Assembly: GCF_004355005.1 (NCBI RefSeq)
Contig: NZ_SMSJ01000018.1
Location: 48,462-112,461 of the forward strand
Source of the DNA: Dankookia rubra
Lineage (GTDB): Bacteria > Pseudomonadota > Alphaproteobacteria > Acetobacterales > Acetobacteraceae
DNA: 64,000 bases
Direction of reading: 5' to 3'
The number at the start of each line of letters is the position of its first letter. The stretch's first letter is position 1. The notes under the pieces were generated by a model. It searched no databases and was not told the DNA's origin. It was given only the letters and a program-made list of their open reading frames with translations. Both the position numbers and the translations under genes were made by a program. This document shows, in pieces, positions 26,021 through 34,296 of this stretch.

Positions 26021-26887
26021 ATGCAGGACGGGCTCAGCACCACCACCGAGGCGCCCGAGGCGTGGCTTGCGGGGCTGGAGGCCGATGCCCGGCGGCTCAA
26101 GACGCCCTGCGGCGACGGCACCATGGCCTGGCACATCTGGGGCGAGGGTGAGCCGCTGGTGCTGCTGCATGGCGGCAGCGGGTCCTGGCGGCACTGGGCG
26201 CGCAACATCGGCCCGCTCTCGCAGCACCGGATGGTGGTCTGCCCGGACATCCCCGGCCTCGGCGACAGCGCCATGCCGCCGCAGGCCGAGAGCCCCGCCC
26301 CGGTCGCCGCCATCATCCGCGCCGGGATCGGCCAGGTGCTGGGCGCGGCGCAGTGCTACGACCTCTGCGGCTTTTCCTACGGCGCGCTGCTATCCGGCCA
26401 TGTCGCGGCGCAGGCGGGCGAGGAACTGCGCAGCGTGACCCTGGTCGGCGCCGGCGCGCTCGGCCCGAAGCGGCAGGTGACGGAGCTGACCAAGGTGCGC
26501 AGCCTGGAGGGCGAGGCCCGCATCGCCGCGCACCGTCACAATCTAGCCGCGTTGATGTTCGCCGACCCGGCGAAGATCGACCCGCTGGCCCTGGCGATCC
26601 AGGAATGGAACACCCGCCACGCCCGCTTCGTCAGCCGCGGCTTTGCCGGCAGCACCGGGCTGCGCGACAGCATCGCCCAGGCGCGCTGCCCGGTGGCGCT
26701 TCTGTATGGGGAACGCGACGCTATCGCCTGGCCGGAGCTCGAGCTCCGCTTCGCCGCGTTGCGGAGCGTGCAGCCGGAGGCCTGGACCGGCGTCGTCCCA
26801 GGCGCCGGCCACTGGGTCGCCTATGAGGCGGCGGCGACATTCACCGCCATGCTGCTGGACATGCTGCGCCGCCGGATCGGGTCGTAG
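26021..26887 (+). CDS. Alpha/beta hydrolase
   Basis: This 288-residue hydrolase has the oxyanion motif LLHGGSGSWRHW near residue 50, the DIPGLGDSAMP loop, the nucleophile elbow GFSYGA (Ser near residue 115), a late acid region in YGERDAIAW, and the triad His in VPGAGHWVAYE. It resembles C-C hydrolases and esterases of catabolic pathways. It heads a codirectional group with a Bug binding protein (46 bp downstream) and an amidohydrolase, which suggests uptake and breakdown of one compound. The ATG at 26021 was chosen because the frame further upstream is antisense-type shadow over the ROK gene. Confidence 0.88.
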   Translation: MQDGLSTTTEAPEAWLAGLEADARRLKTPCGDGTMAWHIWGEGEPLVLLHGGSGSWRHWARNIGPLSQHRMVVCPDIPGLGDSAMPPQAESPAPVAAIIRAGIGQVLGAAQCYDLCGFSYGALLSGHVAAQAGEELRSVTLVGAGALGPKRQVTELTKVRSLEGEARIAAHRHNLAALMFADPAKIDPLALAIQEWNTRHARFVSRGFAGSTGLRDSIAQARCPVALLYGERDAIAWPELELRFAALRSVQPEAWTGVVPGAGHWVAYEAAATFTAMLLDMLRRRIGS

Positions 26888-26933
26888 GCGGCACGCCCGC
26901 CCTGCCCTATCCTGAGCGGATCGGGAGGCCAGC

Positions 26934-27911
26934 ATGACGCAGCATGCCATCACCCTGGGCCGCCGTGCCCTCTTCGCCGGCGCCGCGCTTGCCGCAGCGC
27001 CGGCCCGGGCGCAATGGGCGCCGCCGCGGCAGGTCCGCCTGGTGGTGCCCTTCACCCCGGGCGGCGGCGCCGACACCACGGCGCGGCTCTTCGCGCCCAG
27101 CTTCACGAACTTCCTCGGCCAGCCCGCGGTGGTGGAGAACCGCCCCGGCGGCGGCGGCACCATCGGCGCGCAGGAGGTCGCCCGCGCCGCGCCGGACGGC
27201 ACCACGCTGCTGGTCGATGCGGCGAACCAGGCGGTGGCGCCCTTCATCTTCCGCAACCTGGCCTTCGACTACGCCACCGCCTTCGTCCCGATCAGCCGCG
27301 TCACCGTCTACCCGCTGATCCTGGTCGTGAAGGCCGACAGCAAGCTCGCATCGCTGGAGGCGCTGCTGGCGCAGGCACGGGCAGCGCCGGGACGGCTGAG
27401 CTATTCCTCCTCGGGCAATGCCATTTCCAATCACATTGCCACCGCGCTGCTGGCCAGCCGGGCGAAGGTGGAACTGACACACGCGCCCTATCGCGGCGGC
27501 GGGCCGGCGCTGCAGGCGGTGCTGTCGGGCGATGTCGATTTCGGCTTCGCCACCGTCGCCTCCTCCGCCGCCCTGGTGCAACAGGGGCAGCTGCGGGCAC
27601 TAGCGGTCTCCACCGCGCAGCGGGTCGCGACCTTGCCCGACGTGCCGACCGTCGCCGAGCTGGGCTTCCCAGGCTACGATCAGGCCGAATGGAACGGCGT
27701 CTATGGCCCGGCCGGGCTGCCGGCCGAAGCGGTGGCGCGCATCCATGCCGCCTGCCTGGCCGCGCTGGCCGATCCGGCGGTGCAGCAGCGACTGGCGACG
27801 CTCGGCGCCATCGGTCTCGGCACCGACCCGGCGCATTTCGCCGCCTTCCTGAAGACCGAACGCGCGTCCATGGAGACGCTGGTGCGCGACGCGAAGATCA
27901 CCGCTGACTGA
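26934..27911 (+). CDS. Bug/TctC-family periplasmic substrate-binding protein
   Basis: This 325-residue exported protein has an RRALFAGAALAAAPARAQ signal sequence with a Tat-like RR pair. The mature part shows the Bug pattern: VRLVVPFTPGGGADTTARL, VVENRPGGGGTIGAQEVARAAPDG, and the PYRGGGPALQAVLSGDVDF region that lines the ligand pocket. Bug proteins bind carboxylates and similar small acids. No TctA/TctB membrane genes are near. It lies between an alpha/beta hydrolase and an amidohydrolase and starts at an ATG with GGGAGG upstream. Confidence 0.93.
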   Translation: MTQHAITLGRRALFAGAALAAAPARAQWAPPRQVRLVVPFTPGGGADTTARLFAPSFTNFLGQPAVVENRPGGGGTIGAQEVARAAPDGTTLLVDAANQAVAPFIFRNLAFDYATAFVPISRVTVYPLILVVKADSKLASLEALLAQARAAPGRLSYSSSGNAISNHIATALLASRAKVELTHAPYRGGGPALQAVLSGDVDFGFATVASSAALVQQGQLRALAVSTAQRVATLPDVPTVAELGFPGYDQAEWNGVYGPAGLPAEAVARIHAACLAALADPAVQQRLATLGAIGLGTDPAHFAAFLKTERASMETLVRDAKITAD

Positions 27912-27912
27912 G

Positions 27913-28635
27913 ATGGAGCCGATCTTCGATGCGCATTTCCACATCTTCGCGGCCGGCGGGCCGATGCCGGGAAATGCCGGCTTCGTCCCGCCGCCCTTCG
28001 GGGTCGAGGCATACCGCGCCCGGGCCAGGAAGCTCGGCATCACCGGCGGGGTGAACGTCGCCGGCAGCGTGCAGGGCGGCGATCCGCGGCCGCTGCTTGA
28101 GGCCGCGGCGGCGCTCGGCCCCGGATTCGTCGTGGTGGCGCAGGCGGACGCAGCGCAGGACGAGGCGGCGATGCGCGCCCTGGCGGCGTCCGGCGTGCGT
28201 GGGCTGCGCTACAGCCTGTATCGCGGCCAATGGGCCGATCCGCATGCCGTCGCCGACCATGCCTCACGCGCTGCGGGCTGCGGCCTGCATGCCCAGGTCT
28301 ATGCGGACGCCGCGGTGCTGGCCCCGGCGGTCGCAGCGCTAGCCCGCCTGCCGGCGCTGGTGATCGACCATCTCGGCATGACCGAGGCAGGGCTGCCGGT
28401 GGTGCTCGACCTTGCCCGGGCCGGGGCCAAGGTGAAGGCCAGCGGCTTCGGCCGAGTCGCGCTCGACGTGCCGCGGGCGCTGGAGCGCATCGCTGCCGCC
28501 GCGCGGGAGGCGCTGATGTTCGGCAGCGACCTGCCCTCGGTCCGCGCCGCGCGTCCCTTCGCGCCGGCCGATATCGACCTGCTGCGCGCGGTCCTGGTGC
28601 ACGACACGGCGGCCGCCTTCTACCGGGCCGGCTGA
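27913..28635 (+). CDS. Amidohydrolase-type TIM-barrel metal-dependent hydrolase
   Basis: This 240-residue protein starts one base after the Bug stop. It has the metal-binding HFH pair in FDAHFHIF near the N-terminus, a His in VIDHLGM (about residue 155), KASGFGR, and a late Asp in FGSDLPS. These are the landmarks of the Amidohydro_2 branch (2-pyrone-4,6-dicarboxylate lactonase-like and related decarboxylases). At 240 residues it is somewhat shorter than the usual 270-300. Its last 16 bases overlap the convergent Bug gene. Together with the upstream hydrolase and Bug protein it probably degrades an imported lactone or amide. Confidence 0.88.
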   Translation: MEPIFDAHFHIFAAGGPMPGNAGFVPPPFGVEAYRARARKLGITGGVNVAGSVQGGDPRPLLEAAAALGPGFVVVAQADAAQDEAAMRALAASGVRGLRYSLYRGQWADPHAVADHASRAAGCGLHAQVYADAAVLAPAVAALARLPALVIDHLGMTEAGLPVVLDLARAGAKVKASGFGRVALDVPRALERIAAAAREALMFGSDLPSVRAARPFAPADIDLLRAVLVHDTAAAFYRAG

Positions 28636-29576
28636 GCCCCCGCCATCAGCCCTTCCCAGCGCGCCACGTCGCGGGCGACATACCCCTCAGACTCCTCGGG
28701 CGGCGTCGCCAGCACGCGGTCGACGCCGAGCTCGGTCCATTTCTTCCGGATCGCCTCGGTCCCCTGCACCCGGGCGATCGCCGCATGCAGCGCCTGCTTG
28801 GTCGGCGCCGGAGTCGCCACCGGCACGAAGACCGCTTGCCAGACGACCATCTCGGAATCGACGCCGATTTCCCGCCAGGTCGGCACATCCGGCGCCGCGG
28901 CGCTGCGGGCCGGAGAGGTCACCGCGAAGGCCCGTGCTTGACCGCCCTTCGCGGTCTGCAGCCCGGTCAGCGCGATGTCGTAGACCAACTGGATCCGCCC
29001 CGCCGCCAGGTCGAGCGTCGCCGGCGCCCCGCCTCGGTAGGGGATCTCGTTCATCGCAAGGCCGGTGGTCTTGAGGAACAGCAGCGCCGCCATCCCGAGC
29101 GTCCCGCCGCCGCCGGTGCTGCCATAGTCGAACTTGCCGGGCGCGGCCCTGACCTGCGCCAGGAATTCCCGCCCGTCCTTGGCCGGGAAGTCGTTCGAAA
29201 CCAGCATCACCATCGGCATCTCCGACAGGATGGCAATCGGCGAGAGTTGCTTGATCGGGTCGATCGGCGCGTTCGGCACCACCACGCGCAGCACCGCGTG
29301 GCTGGTATTGTTGAACAGGATCGTATGTCCGTCGGCCGGGGCGCGGGCGACGAATTCGGCGGCGATCATGCCGGCCGCGCCGACCCGGTTCTCCACCACC
29401 ACTGGCTGCGGCAGGACCTGCGTCAGCGCTTCCGCCAGGACGCGGGCGCCGACATCGGTGGCGCCGCCGGCGGTATAGGGCACGACCAGCCGCACCGGCC
29501 GGTCGGGCCAGGTCTGCGCCGCGGCGGGCAGCAGGGCGGCGAGCAGGCCGAGCAGGCCCAGGGCAAGTCGTGTCAT
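28620..29576 (-). CDS. Bug/TctC-family periplasmic substrate-binding protein
   Basis: This 318-residue exported protein has the signal LGLLGLLAALLPAAAQ, then WPDRPVRLVVPYTAGGATDVGAR, VVENRVGAAGMIAAEFVARAPADG and the PYRGGAPATLDLAAGRIQL pocket strand. The ATG at 29576 has GGGAGG upstream. It is transcribed alone, divergent from the molybdenum hydroxylase genes 122 bp away and overlapping the convergent amidohydrolase by 16 bp. No membrane partner is present nearby. Confidence 0.93.
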   Translation of the reverse strand: MTRLALGLLGLLAALLPAAAQTWPDRPVRLVVPYTAGGATDVGARVLAEALTQVLPQPVVVENRVGAAGMIAAEFVARAPADGHTILFNNTSHAVLRVVVPNAPIDPIKQLSPIAILSEMPMVMLVSNDFPAKDGREFLAQVRAAPGKFDYGSTGGGGTLGMAALLFLKTTGLAMNEIPYRGGAPATLDLAAGRIQLVYDIALTGLQTAKGGQARAFAVTSPARSAAAPDVPTWREIGVDSEMVVWQAVFVPVATPAPTKQALHAAIARVQGTEAIRKKWTELGVDRVLATPPEESEGYVARDVARWEGLMAGAQPAR

Positions 29577-29697
29577 GGTTCGTGTCCTCCCGGCGGTGGC
29601 GCCCGTTGCCACGGCAATGGACGCAGGCCGCGCTTTAGGCTTCCTTAAGCGCCGGAATGCAAGCCCGGCTTCAATCCGAGGACGAGGGAGGAAAAAG

Positions 29698-30165
29698 ATG
29701 AGCCAGACACTGGCCATGACCGTCAACGGCCGTGCCGTGAGCGTCACCGTGGACGACCCCGAGATGCCGCTGCTCTATGCGCTGCGGAACGACCTCGGCC
29801 TGACCGGGCCGCATTACGGCTGTGGTCTCGGCCAGTGCGGCGCCTGCACGGTGCATGTGGACGGCGTCGCGGCGCGGTCCTGCCAGCTGCCGGTCGGCGC
29901 CATGGCGGGCAAGCGGATCACCACGCTGGAGGGCCTCGGCACCGCCGGGAAGCCGCACCCGGTCCAGGCCGCCTTCATTGCCGAGCAGGCGGTGCAATGC
30001 GGCTACTGCGCCAACGGCATGATCATGGAGAGCGCGTCCTTCCTGGCGCAGACCCCGAAGCCGACCGAGGCGCAGGTGCGCGAAGCCCTGGCCAGCAATA
30101 TCTGCCGCTGCGGCACCCAGCCGCGCGTGGTGCGCGCCGTGCTGCGCGCCGCGGCGCAGGCCTGA
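29698..30165 (+). CDS. (2Fe-2S)-binding subunit of a xanthine-dehydrogenase-family enzyme
   Basis: This 155-residue subunit carries the plant-ferredoxin-type cluster motif CGLGQCGACTVHVDG ending in a later SCQLP cysteine, and the second, helical-domain cluster with CGYCANGM and CRCGTQ. This is the usual order of the small subunits of molybdenum hydroxylases, where it conducts electrons out of the Mo centre. It starts at an ATG with GGGAGGAA upstream. The large subunit begins 11 bp after its stop. Confidence 0.96.
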   Translation: MSQTLAMTVNGRAVSVTVDDPEMPLLYALRNDLGLTGPHYGCGLGQCGACTVHVDGVAARSCQLPVGAMAGKRITTLEGLGTAGKPHPVQAAFIAEQAVQCGYCANGMIMESASFLAQTPKPTEAQVREALASNICRCGTQPRVVRAVLRAAAQA

Positions 30166-30176
30166 GGGAGGCGATC

Positions 30177-32372
30177 ATGGACGGCATGCAGCTCTCCCGC
30201 CGCGGCCTGTTCGGAACCGGCGGCGCGCTCGTGGTCTCCTTCGCCCTGGGCGGCGCGAAGCCGGCCGCGGCCTGGACCGAAAAGCCCGTGGCGCTCGAGC
30301 AGGTGGACAGCTTCCTGGCGATCGACGCGCAGGGGCGCGTCACCACCTATGTCGGCAAGGTCGATCTCGGCACCGGCCTGCGCACCGGCTTCGCGCAGAT
30401 CGCCGCCGACGAGCTCGACGTGCCGATGACTGCGGTTTCGGTGGTCGAGGGCGACACCGCGCTGACGCCGGACCAGGGCCCGACCTACGGATCGCTCGGC
30501 ATCCAGATCGGCGGCGTGCAGCTGCGCCAGGCGGCGGCGACCGCGCGCGCCCTGCTGGTGGCGGAGGCCGCCTCCCGCTTCGGCCTGCCGGCGGAGACGC
30601 TGCGGACCGAGGACGGCGCGGCGATCGCCCCGGACGGGCGGCGCATTGCCTATGCCGCCCTGGTCGGCGGCAAGGCTTTTTCCCGCGCCGTCGACCCCGG
30701 CGCCACCATCAAGCCGCCCGAGGCGCGCAAGGTCGTCGGCAAGCCGGTGCCGCGCGTCGACATCCCCGACAAGGTGATGGGCCGCTTCGCCTACGTCCAC
30801 GACCTCAAGCTGCCGGGCATGCTGCACGGCCGCGCGGTGCGGCCGCCGGCGATGGGCGCGGTGGCGGAGGCGGTGGACGCCGCCTCGGTCGCCGGCATCC
30901 CCGGCATCGTCAAGGTGGTGCACGAGAAGGGCTTCGTCGGCGTCGTCGCCAAGACCGAATGGGCGGCGATCAAGGCGCAGGCGGCGCTGAAGGTGCGCTG
31001 GTCCGCCTGGGCCGGGCTGCCGGAGCAGGCAAAGCTCTGGGAGCATGTACGGGCGACGCCCGTCGCGCAGCGCCAGGTGACCAGCGAGAAGGGCGACCCG
31101 GCAACGGCGATCAAGGGCGCCGCGACGACGCTCTCGGCAAGCTACGACTTCGCCATCCACACCCATGGCTCGATGGGTCCGTCCTGCGCCGTCGCCGAGT
31201 TCAAGGATGGCCGCCTGACAGTCTGGACCGCTAGCCAGGCGACCCACAACCTGCGCAAGCAGCTCGCCTTGATGCTGGGCCAGCCGGTCGAGCAGGTGCG
31301 CTGCATCTACCAGGAAGGTGCGGGCTGCTACGGCCGCAACGGGCATGAGGACGCGGCGGCCGACGCCGTGCTGCTGGCCAAGGCGGTCGGCAAGCCGGTC
31401 CGCGTGCAGTGGATGCGGGCGGAAGAGCATGGCTGGGATCCGAAGGGCCCACCGACGCTGATCGACCTGCGCGCCGGGCTCGACGCGCAGGGCAAGGTGG
31501 TGGGCTGGGAAAGCGAGGCCTTCATCCCGAAGGGCGCCGGCGGCAACGTGGACCTCGTCGCCGCCGAGCTCGGCGGGCTGCCGCGGGAAAACCTGCTCAG
31601 CCCCGGCAACATCGTCCACAATCTGGCGGTGCCCTACGGCTTTCCGGCGGTGCGCACCACCTGCCTGCGGCTGGAGAGCACGCCATTCCGCCCAAGCTGG
31701 ATCCGCACCCCGGGCCGGATGCAGAACACCTATGCCAGCGAGGCCTTCCTCGACGAGTTGGCGGCGGCGGCCGGCAAGGACCCGCTGCAGTTCCGCCTCG
31801 AGAACCTCGACGACCCGCGCGGCCGGGAGGTGCTGGAACGCTGCGCCCGCTTGGCAAATTGGCAGGCCCGCCCCTCGCCGCAGCGCGACCAGTCCGGCGA
31901 GATCCTGCGCGGCCGCGGCGTGACCTACGTGAAGTACGAGCTGGTGCGGACCTATGTCGCCGGCGTCGCCGAGGTTGAGGTGAACCGCCGCACCGGCGAG
32001 ATCCGCGTGACGGAGTTCTTCTGCACGCATGACTGCGGCCAGATCATCAACCCGGATGCGGTGACGGCGCAGATCGAGGGCAACGTCGTCTCCACCCTCA
32101 GCCGCACCCTGAAGGAGGAGCTGACCTTCGACCGCGGCACCGTCACCAGCCTCGATTGGGCGAGCTACAGGACGATCACCTTTCCGGAAGTCCCGAAGAT
32201 CACGGTCGAGCTGATCGACCGCCCGGCGGAGAAGCCCTGGGGCGCCGGGGAACCCGCCGCGGCGATCGTGCCGAGCGCGGTGAGCAACGCGGTCTACGAC
32301 GCGACCGGGGTCCGCCTGCGCAGCGTGCCCTTCAGCCCGGCCAAGGTGCGGGCGGCGCTGCAGGGGGCATGA
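30177..32372 (+). CDS. Molybdopterin-binding large subunit of an aldehyde-oxidase/xanthine-dehydrogenase-family enzyme
   Basis: This 731-residue subunit begins with a twin-arginine signal (LSRRGLFGTGGALVV), so the folded heterodimer is probably exported. The body has the cofactor-binding pattern GCYGRNGHEDAAADAVLLAKAVG, the SEAFLDELAAAAGKDPLQFRL stretch, CGQIINPDAV, and GAGEPAAAIVPSAVSNAV with the catalytic Glu of GAGEP. The pairing of a Tat-signalled large subunit with a small Fe-S subunit and no FAD subunit is the isoquinoline 1-oxidoreductase / nicotinate dehydrogenase type, which usually passes electrons to a cytochrome. No cytochrome gene is adjacent. The substrate is probably an aldehyde or N-heterocycle. 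Confidence 0.94.
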   Translation: MDGMQLSRRGLFGTGGALVVSFALGGAKPAAAWTEKPVALEQVDSFLAIDAQGRVTTYVGKVDLGTGLRTGFAQIAADELDVPMTAVSVVEGDTALTPDQGPTYGSLGIQIGGVQLRQAAATARALLVAEAASRFGLPAETLRTEDGAAIAPDGRRIAYAALVGGKAFSRAVDPGATIKPPEARKVVGKPVPRVDIPDKVMGRFAYVHDLKLPGMLHGRAVRPPAMGAVAEAVDAASVAGIPGIVKVVHEKGFVGVVAKTEWAAIKAQAALKVRWSAWAGLPEQAKLWEHVRATPVAQRQVTSEKGDPATAIKGAATTLSASYDFAIHTHGSMGPSCAVAEFKDGRLTVWTASQATHNLRKQLALMLGQPVEQVRCIYQEGAGCYGRNGHEDAAADAVLLAKAVGKPVRVQWMRAEEHGWDPKGPPTLIDLRAGLDAQGKVVGWESEAFIPKGAGGNVDLVAAELGGLPRENLLSPGNIVHNLAVPYGFPAVRTTCLRLESTPFRPSWIRTPGRMQNTYASEAFLDELAAAAGKDPLQFRLENLDDPRGREVLERCARLANWQARPSPQRDQSGEILRGRGVTYVKYELVRTYVAGVAEVEVNRRTGEIRVTEFFCTHDCGQIINPDAVTAQIEGNVVSTLSRTLKEELTFDRGTVTSLDWASYRTITFPEVPKITVELIDRPAEKPWGAGEPAAAIVPSAVSNAVYDATGVRLRSVPFSPAKVRAALQGA

Positions 32373-32378
32373 GGCGGG

Positions 32379-32402
32379 GGGGAGGTTAAGCACATCCTCC
32401 CC
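32379..32402. terminator. Candidate bidirectional terminator hairpin
   Basis: The stem GGGGAGG (32379-32385) pairs with CCTCCCC (32396-32402) around a 10-base loop. It lies between two convergent genes, the molybdenum hydroxylase large subunit and a CoA-transferase. It has no T-run on either side, so factor-independent termination is not certain. Confidence 0.45.
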
Positions 32403-32446
32403 GAGCCCCCGGCTGCCCTTTTGCCGGTCGGATGCCGCCCCCGGGA

Positions 32447-33850
32447 TCACGCCCATTCCGCCCGGTGCGTGCCAAGCGGCACGGGCGGCAGCGCCCAATG
32501 CGGCGGGGTTTCCGGCAGGCGGCCGGAATGGCGCAGCGCGGTCAGGCGGCCGAAGCCGCTCGGCGCGGTTTCCAGCAGGTCGCCCAGCTCCTCGAGCTTC
32601 GGCACCGGCACCCCGAAGCCGTCCTCCAGCCGGCCGAGGCCGCGCAGCCACTGCCCGGTCCCGGCGAGCGATACGGTCACCTTCCAGGACCCGCCCTCCG
32701 CCGCCCGTCGCAGCAGCGCCGCCAGCGTGCCGAAGGCCAGCAGGAAGCCGGAGGCATGGTCGAGCGCCTGGGCCGGCAGCACGCGCGGGTCAGGGTCGGC
32801 CGGGTCGGCGCCCGCGGCCACGGCCTCCGCATGGTTGAAGCCGCTGGCGGTCTGCACCAGGCTGTCGAAGCCGCGCCGTCCGCCCCAGGGCCCGACCTCG
32901 CCATAGGCGGAGAGCGAGGTGCAGACGATCCCCGGCCGCAGCGCCGCCAGTGCCTCCGGCCCGAAGCCATGCGAGGCGACGGCGCCCGGCCGATAGCCCT
33001 GGACGAAGACATCCGCCCCGGCGGCCAGGCCGCGCAGCACCGCCCGCCCGGCCTCGTCCCGCAGGTCGAGCGCCGCGCTGCGCTTGCCGCGGCCGGTATC
33101 CGGAAGCAGGTCGTCGAAGCCCGGCAGGTGCGCGGCGCTGACGTGCAGCACGTCGGCGCCGTGCGCCGCCAGGGTCCGGCCGCAGACCGGCCCGGCGATG
33201 ACCCGCGTCGCCTCCAGCACCCGGATGCCCTCCAGCGGGCGGACGCCGCGCGGCGGCAGCGGCGTCGGCGGCGCCTCGCCGATCCGCTCCAGCCTGACCG
33301 GCGGCAGCGCCGCCACTGCCTGGCCCTGCGGATGCACGTCCCATTCGGCGAAACTGCGCATGGCGGCGACGCACATCCCCGCCTCGGCGGCGGCCTGCTC
33401 GAAGGCGAAGCCCTCCCACCCGCGCAGCGCCGCCCCGACCGCGGCGCGGTTGGCCTCGCAGCCCAGCAATCGCAGCACGCCGGCCCGGTGGTGCGGGAAG
33501 TTGGTATGCAGCCGGACCCAGCGACCGTCGCCGCAGAGATAGGTGCCGGCGATATCGTCCCAGCGCGCCGGCGCCGCCGCGTCGCCGAGCCGCAGGTAGC
33601 GCTCCGAGCCGAATTCCAGCGCGGCGTGACGCATGTCCACCTCGGCCTGCTGCGCCGGGCCGCCGCGCCGGCGGTGGATCTCGGCCGCCGCCGCGGTGGC
33701 CGCGGCGATCGAGGCCTGCGCCGCGGCGCCGATGCGGAAGGAGGAGGGCAGCGCCGGCTCGGCCCCGGCGAGCCTGGCAGGCGCCTCGCCCGCCAGCCCC
33801 ACGCCCTGCCAAAGCCCGTCCAGGATCGCCCGTACCGCCGGTCCCGCCAT
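32447..33850 (-). CDS. CaiB/BaiF-family CoA-transferase with reversed lobe order
   Basis: In this 467-residue protein the class III CoA-transferase segments are rearranged. Residues about 45-195 resemble the middle and C-terminal part of a normal enzyme (IHRRRGGPAQQAEVDM, TYLCGDGRWVRLHTNFP, FAEWDVHPQGQAVAALP). The N-terminal signature PLEGIRVLEATRVIAGP only appears at 205-221, followed by GADVLHV, GRGKRSAALDL, the catalytic-Asp region RRGFDSLVQTASG (Asp about 329) and a second copy of the ALLRRAAEGGSWKVTVSLA segment. The ATG at 33850 has AGGAGG upstream. The CoA acceptor is unknown. Confidence 0.86.
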   Translation of the reverse strand: MAGPAVRAILDGLWQGVGLAGEAPARLAGAEPALPSSFRIGAAAQASIAAATAAAAEIHRRRGGPAQQAEVDMRHAALEFGSERYLRLGDAAAPARWDDIAGTYLCGDGRWVRLHTNFPHHRAGVLRLLGCEANRAAVGAALRGWEGFAFEQAAAEAGMCVAAMRSFAEWDVHPQGQAVAALPPVRLERIGEAPPTPLPPRGVRPLEGIRVLEATRVIAGPVCGRTLAAHGADVLHVSAAHLPGFDDLLPDTGRGKRSAALDLRDEAGRAVLRGLAAGADVFVQGYRPGAVASHGFGPEALAALRPGIVCTSLSAYGEVGPWGGRRGFDSLVQTASGFNHAEAVAAGADPADPDPRVLPAQALDHASGFLLAFGTLAALLRRAAEGGSWKVTVSLAGTGQWLRGLGRLEDGFGVPVPKLEELGDLLETAPSGFGRLTALRHSGRLPETPPHWALPPVPLGTHRAEWA

Positions 33851-33968
33851 TTGCGCCTCCTGCCCTGTACCGAGCCTAGGACGCTGCTGCACCGACCGGA
33901 ACCCGCGCGGTCGTGGGCGGCTGGCGCTGCAACCGTTCTGCTAACGTCGAATAATCTAAGTAACTGAT

Positions 33969-33993
33969 GGAAACAGCGATGCCGCTGCGCGTT
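33969..33993 (+). promoter_or_regulatory. Candidate EcfG-type general-stress promoter
   Basis: GGAAA at 33969-33973 and CGTT at 33990-33993 are separated by 16 bases, against the alphaproteobacterial EcfG consensus GGAAC-N16/17-CGTT (one mismatch). The region is relatively A+T-rich and lies about 60 bases upstream of a KGG stress-protein gene, a class often under EcfG control. Called by eye. Confidence 0.4.
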
Positions 33994-34053
33994 TTACGTG
34001 TGGAAGCGTCGTTGCGACACTTCCCTCACGAAGCAAGACGAATGGAAACGACC

Positions 34054-34296
34054 ATGGCCAATCAGCAGCAGTCTGGCGGTGGCGGCAGGAACAATCCCGG
34101 CAATTTCGCCAATGACCGGGAAAAGGCGCGTGAGGCCGGTCGCGCCGGCGGCACCCACCAGGGCAAGGCGACCAATCCCGGCAACTTCGCCAATGACCGG
34201 CAGAAGGCGGCGGAGGCAGGGCGCAAGGGCGGCCAGCACAGCCATGGCGGGCATGGCAGCGCGCAAAAGGCCGACAGCAAGGGACCTGCGACCTAG
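34054..34296 (+). CDS. KGG-repeat (con-10-like) general stress protein
   Basis: This 80-residue, very hydrophilic protein has two tandem repeats: NPGNFANDREKAREAGRAGG (about residues 14-33) and NPGNFANDRQKAAEAGRKGG (about 41-60). The repeat is the KGG motif of stress-induced proteins related to fungal con-10 and enteric YmdF/YciG. The tail is His/Gly/Lys-rich. Such proteins are small, probably disordered and induced by stationary phase or desiccation. The ATG at 34054 is preceded by GGAA; an in-frame ATG at 34042 is also possible. An EcfG-like promoter lies upstream. Confidence 0.9.
   Translation: MANQQQSGGGGRNNPGNFANDREKAREAGRAGGTHQGKATNPGNFANDRQKAAEAGRKGGQHSHGGHGSAQKADSKGPAT

Noticed and set aside
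33898-33937. GGAAC and CGTT as an EcfG promoter upstream of the KGG gene
   Set aside because: The two boxes are 31 bases apart instead of 16-17. The pair at 33969-33993 has correct spacing and is preferred.
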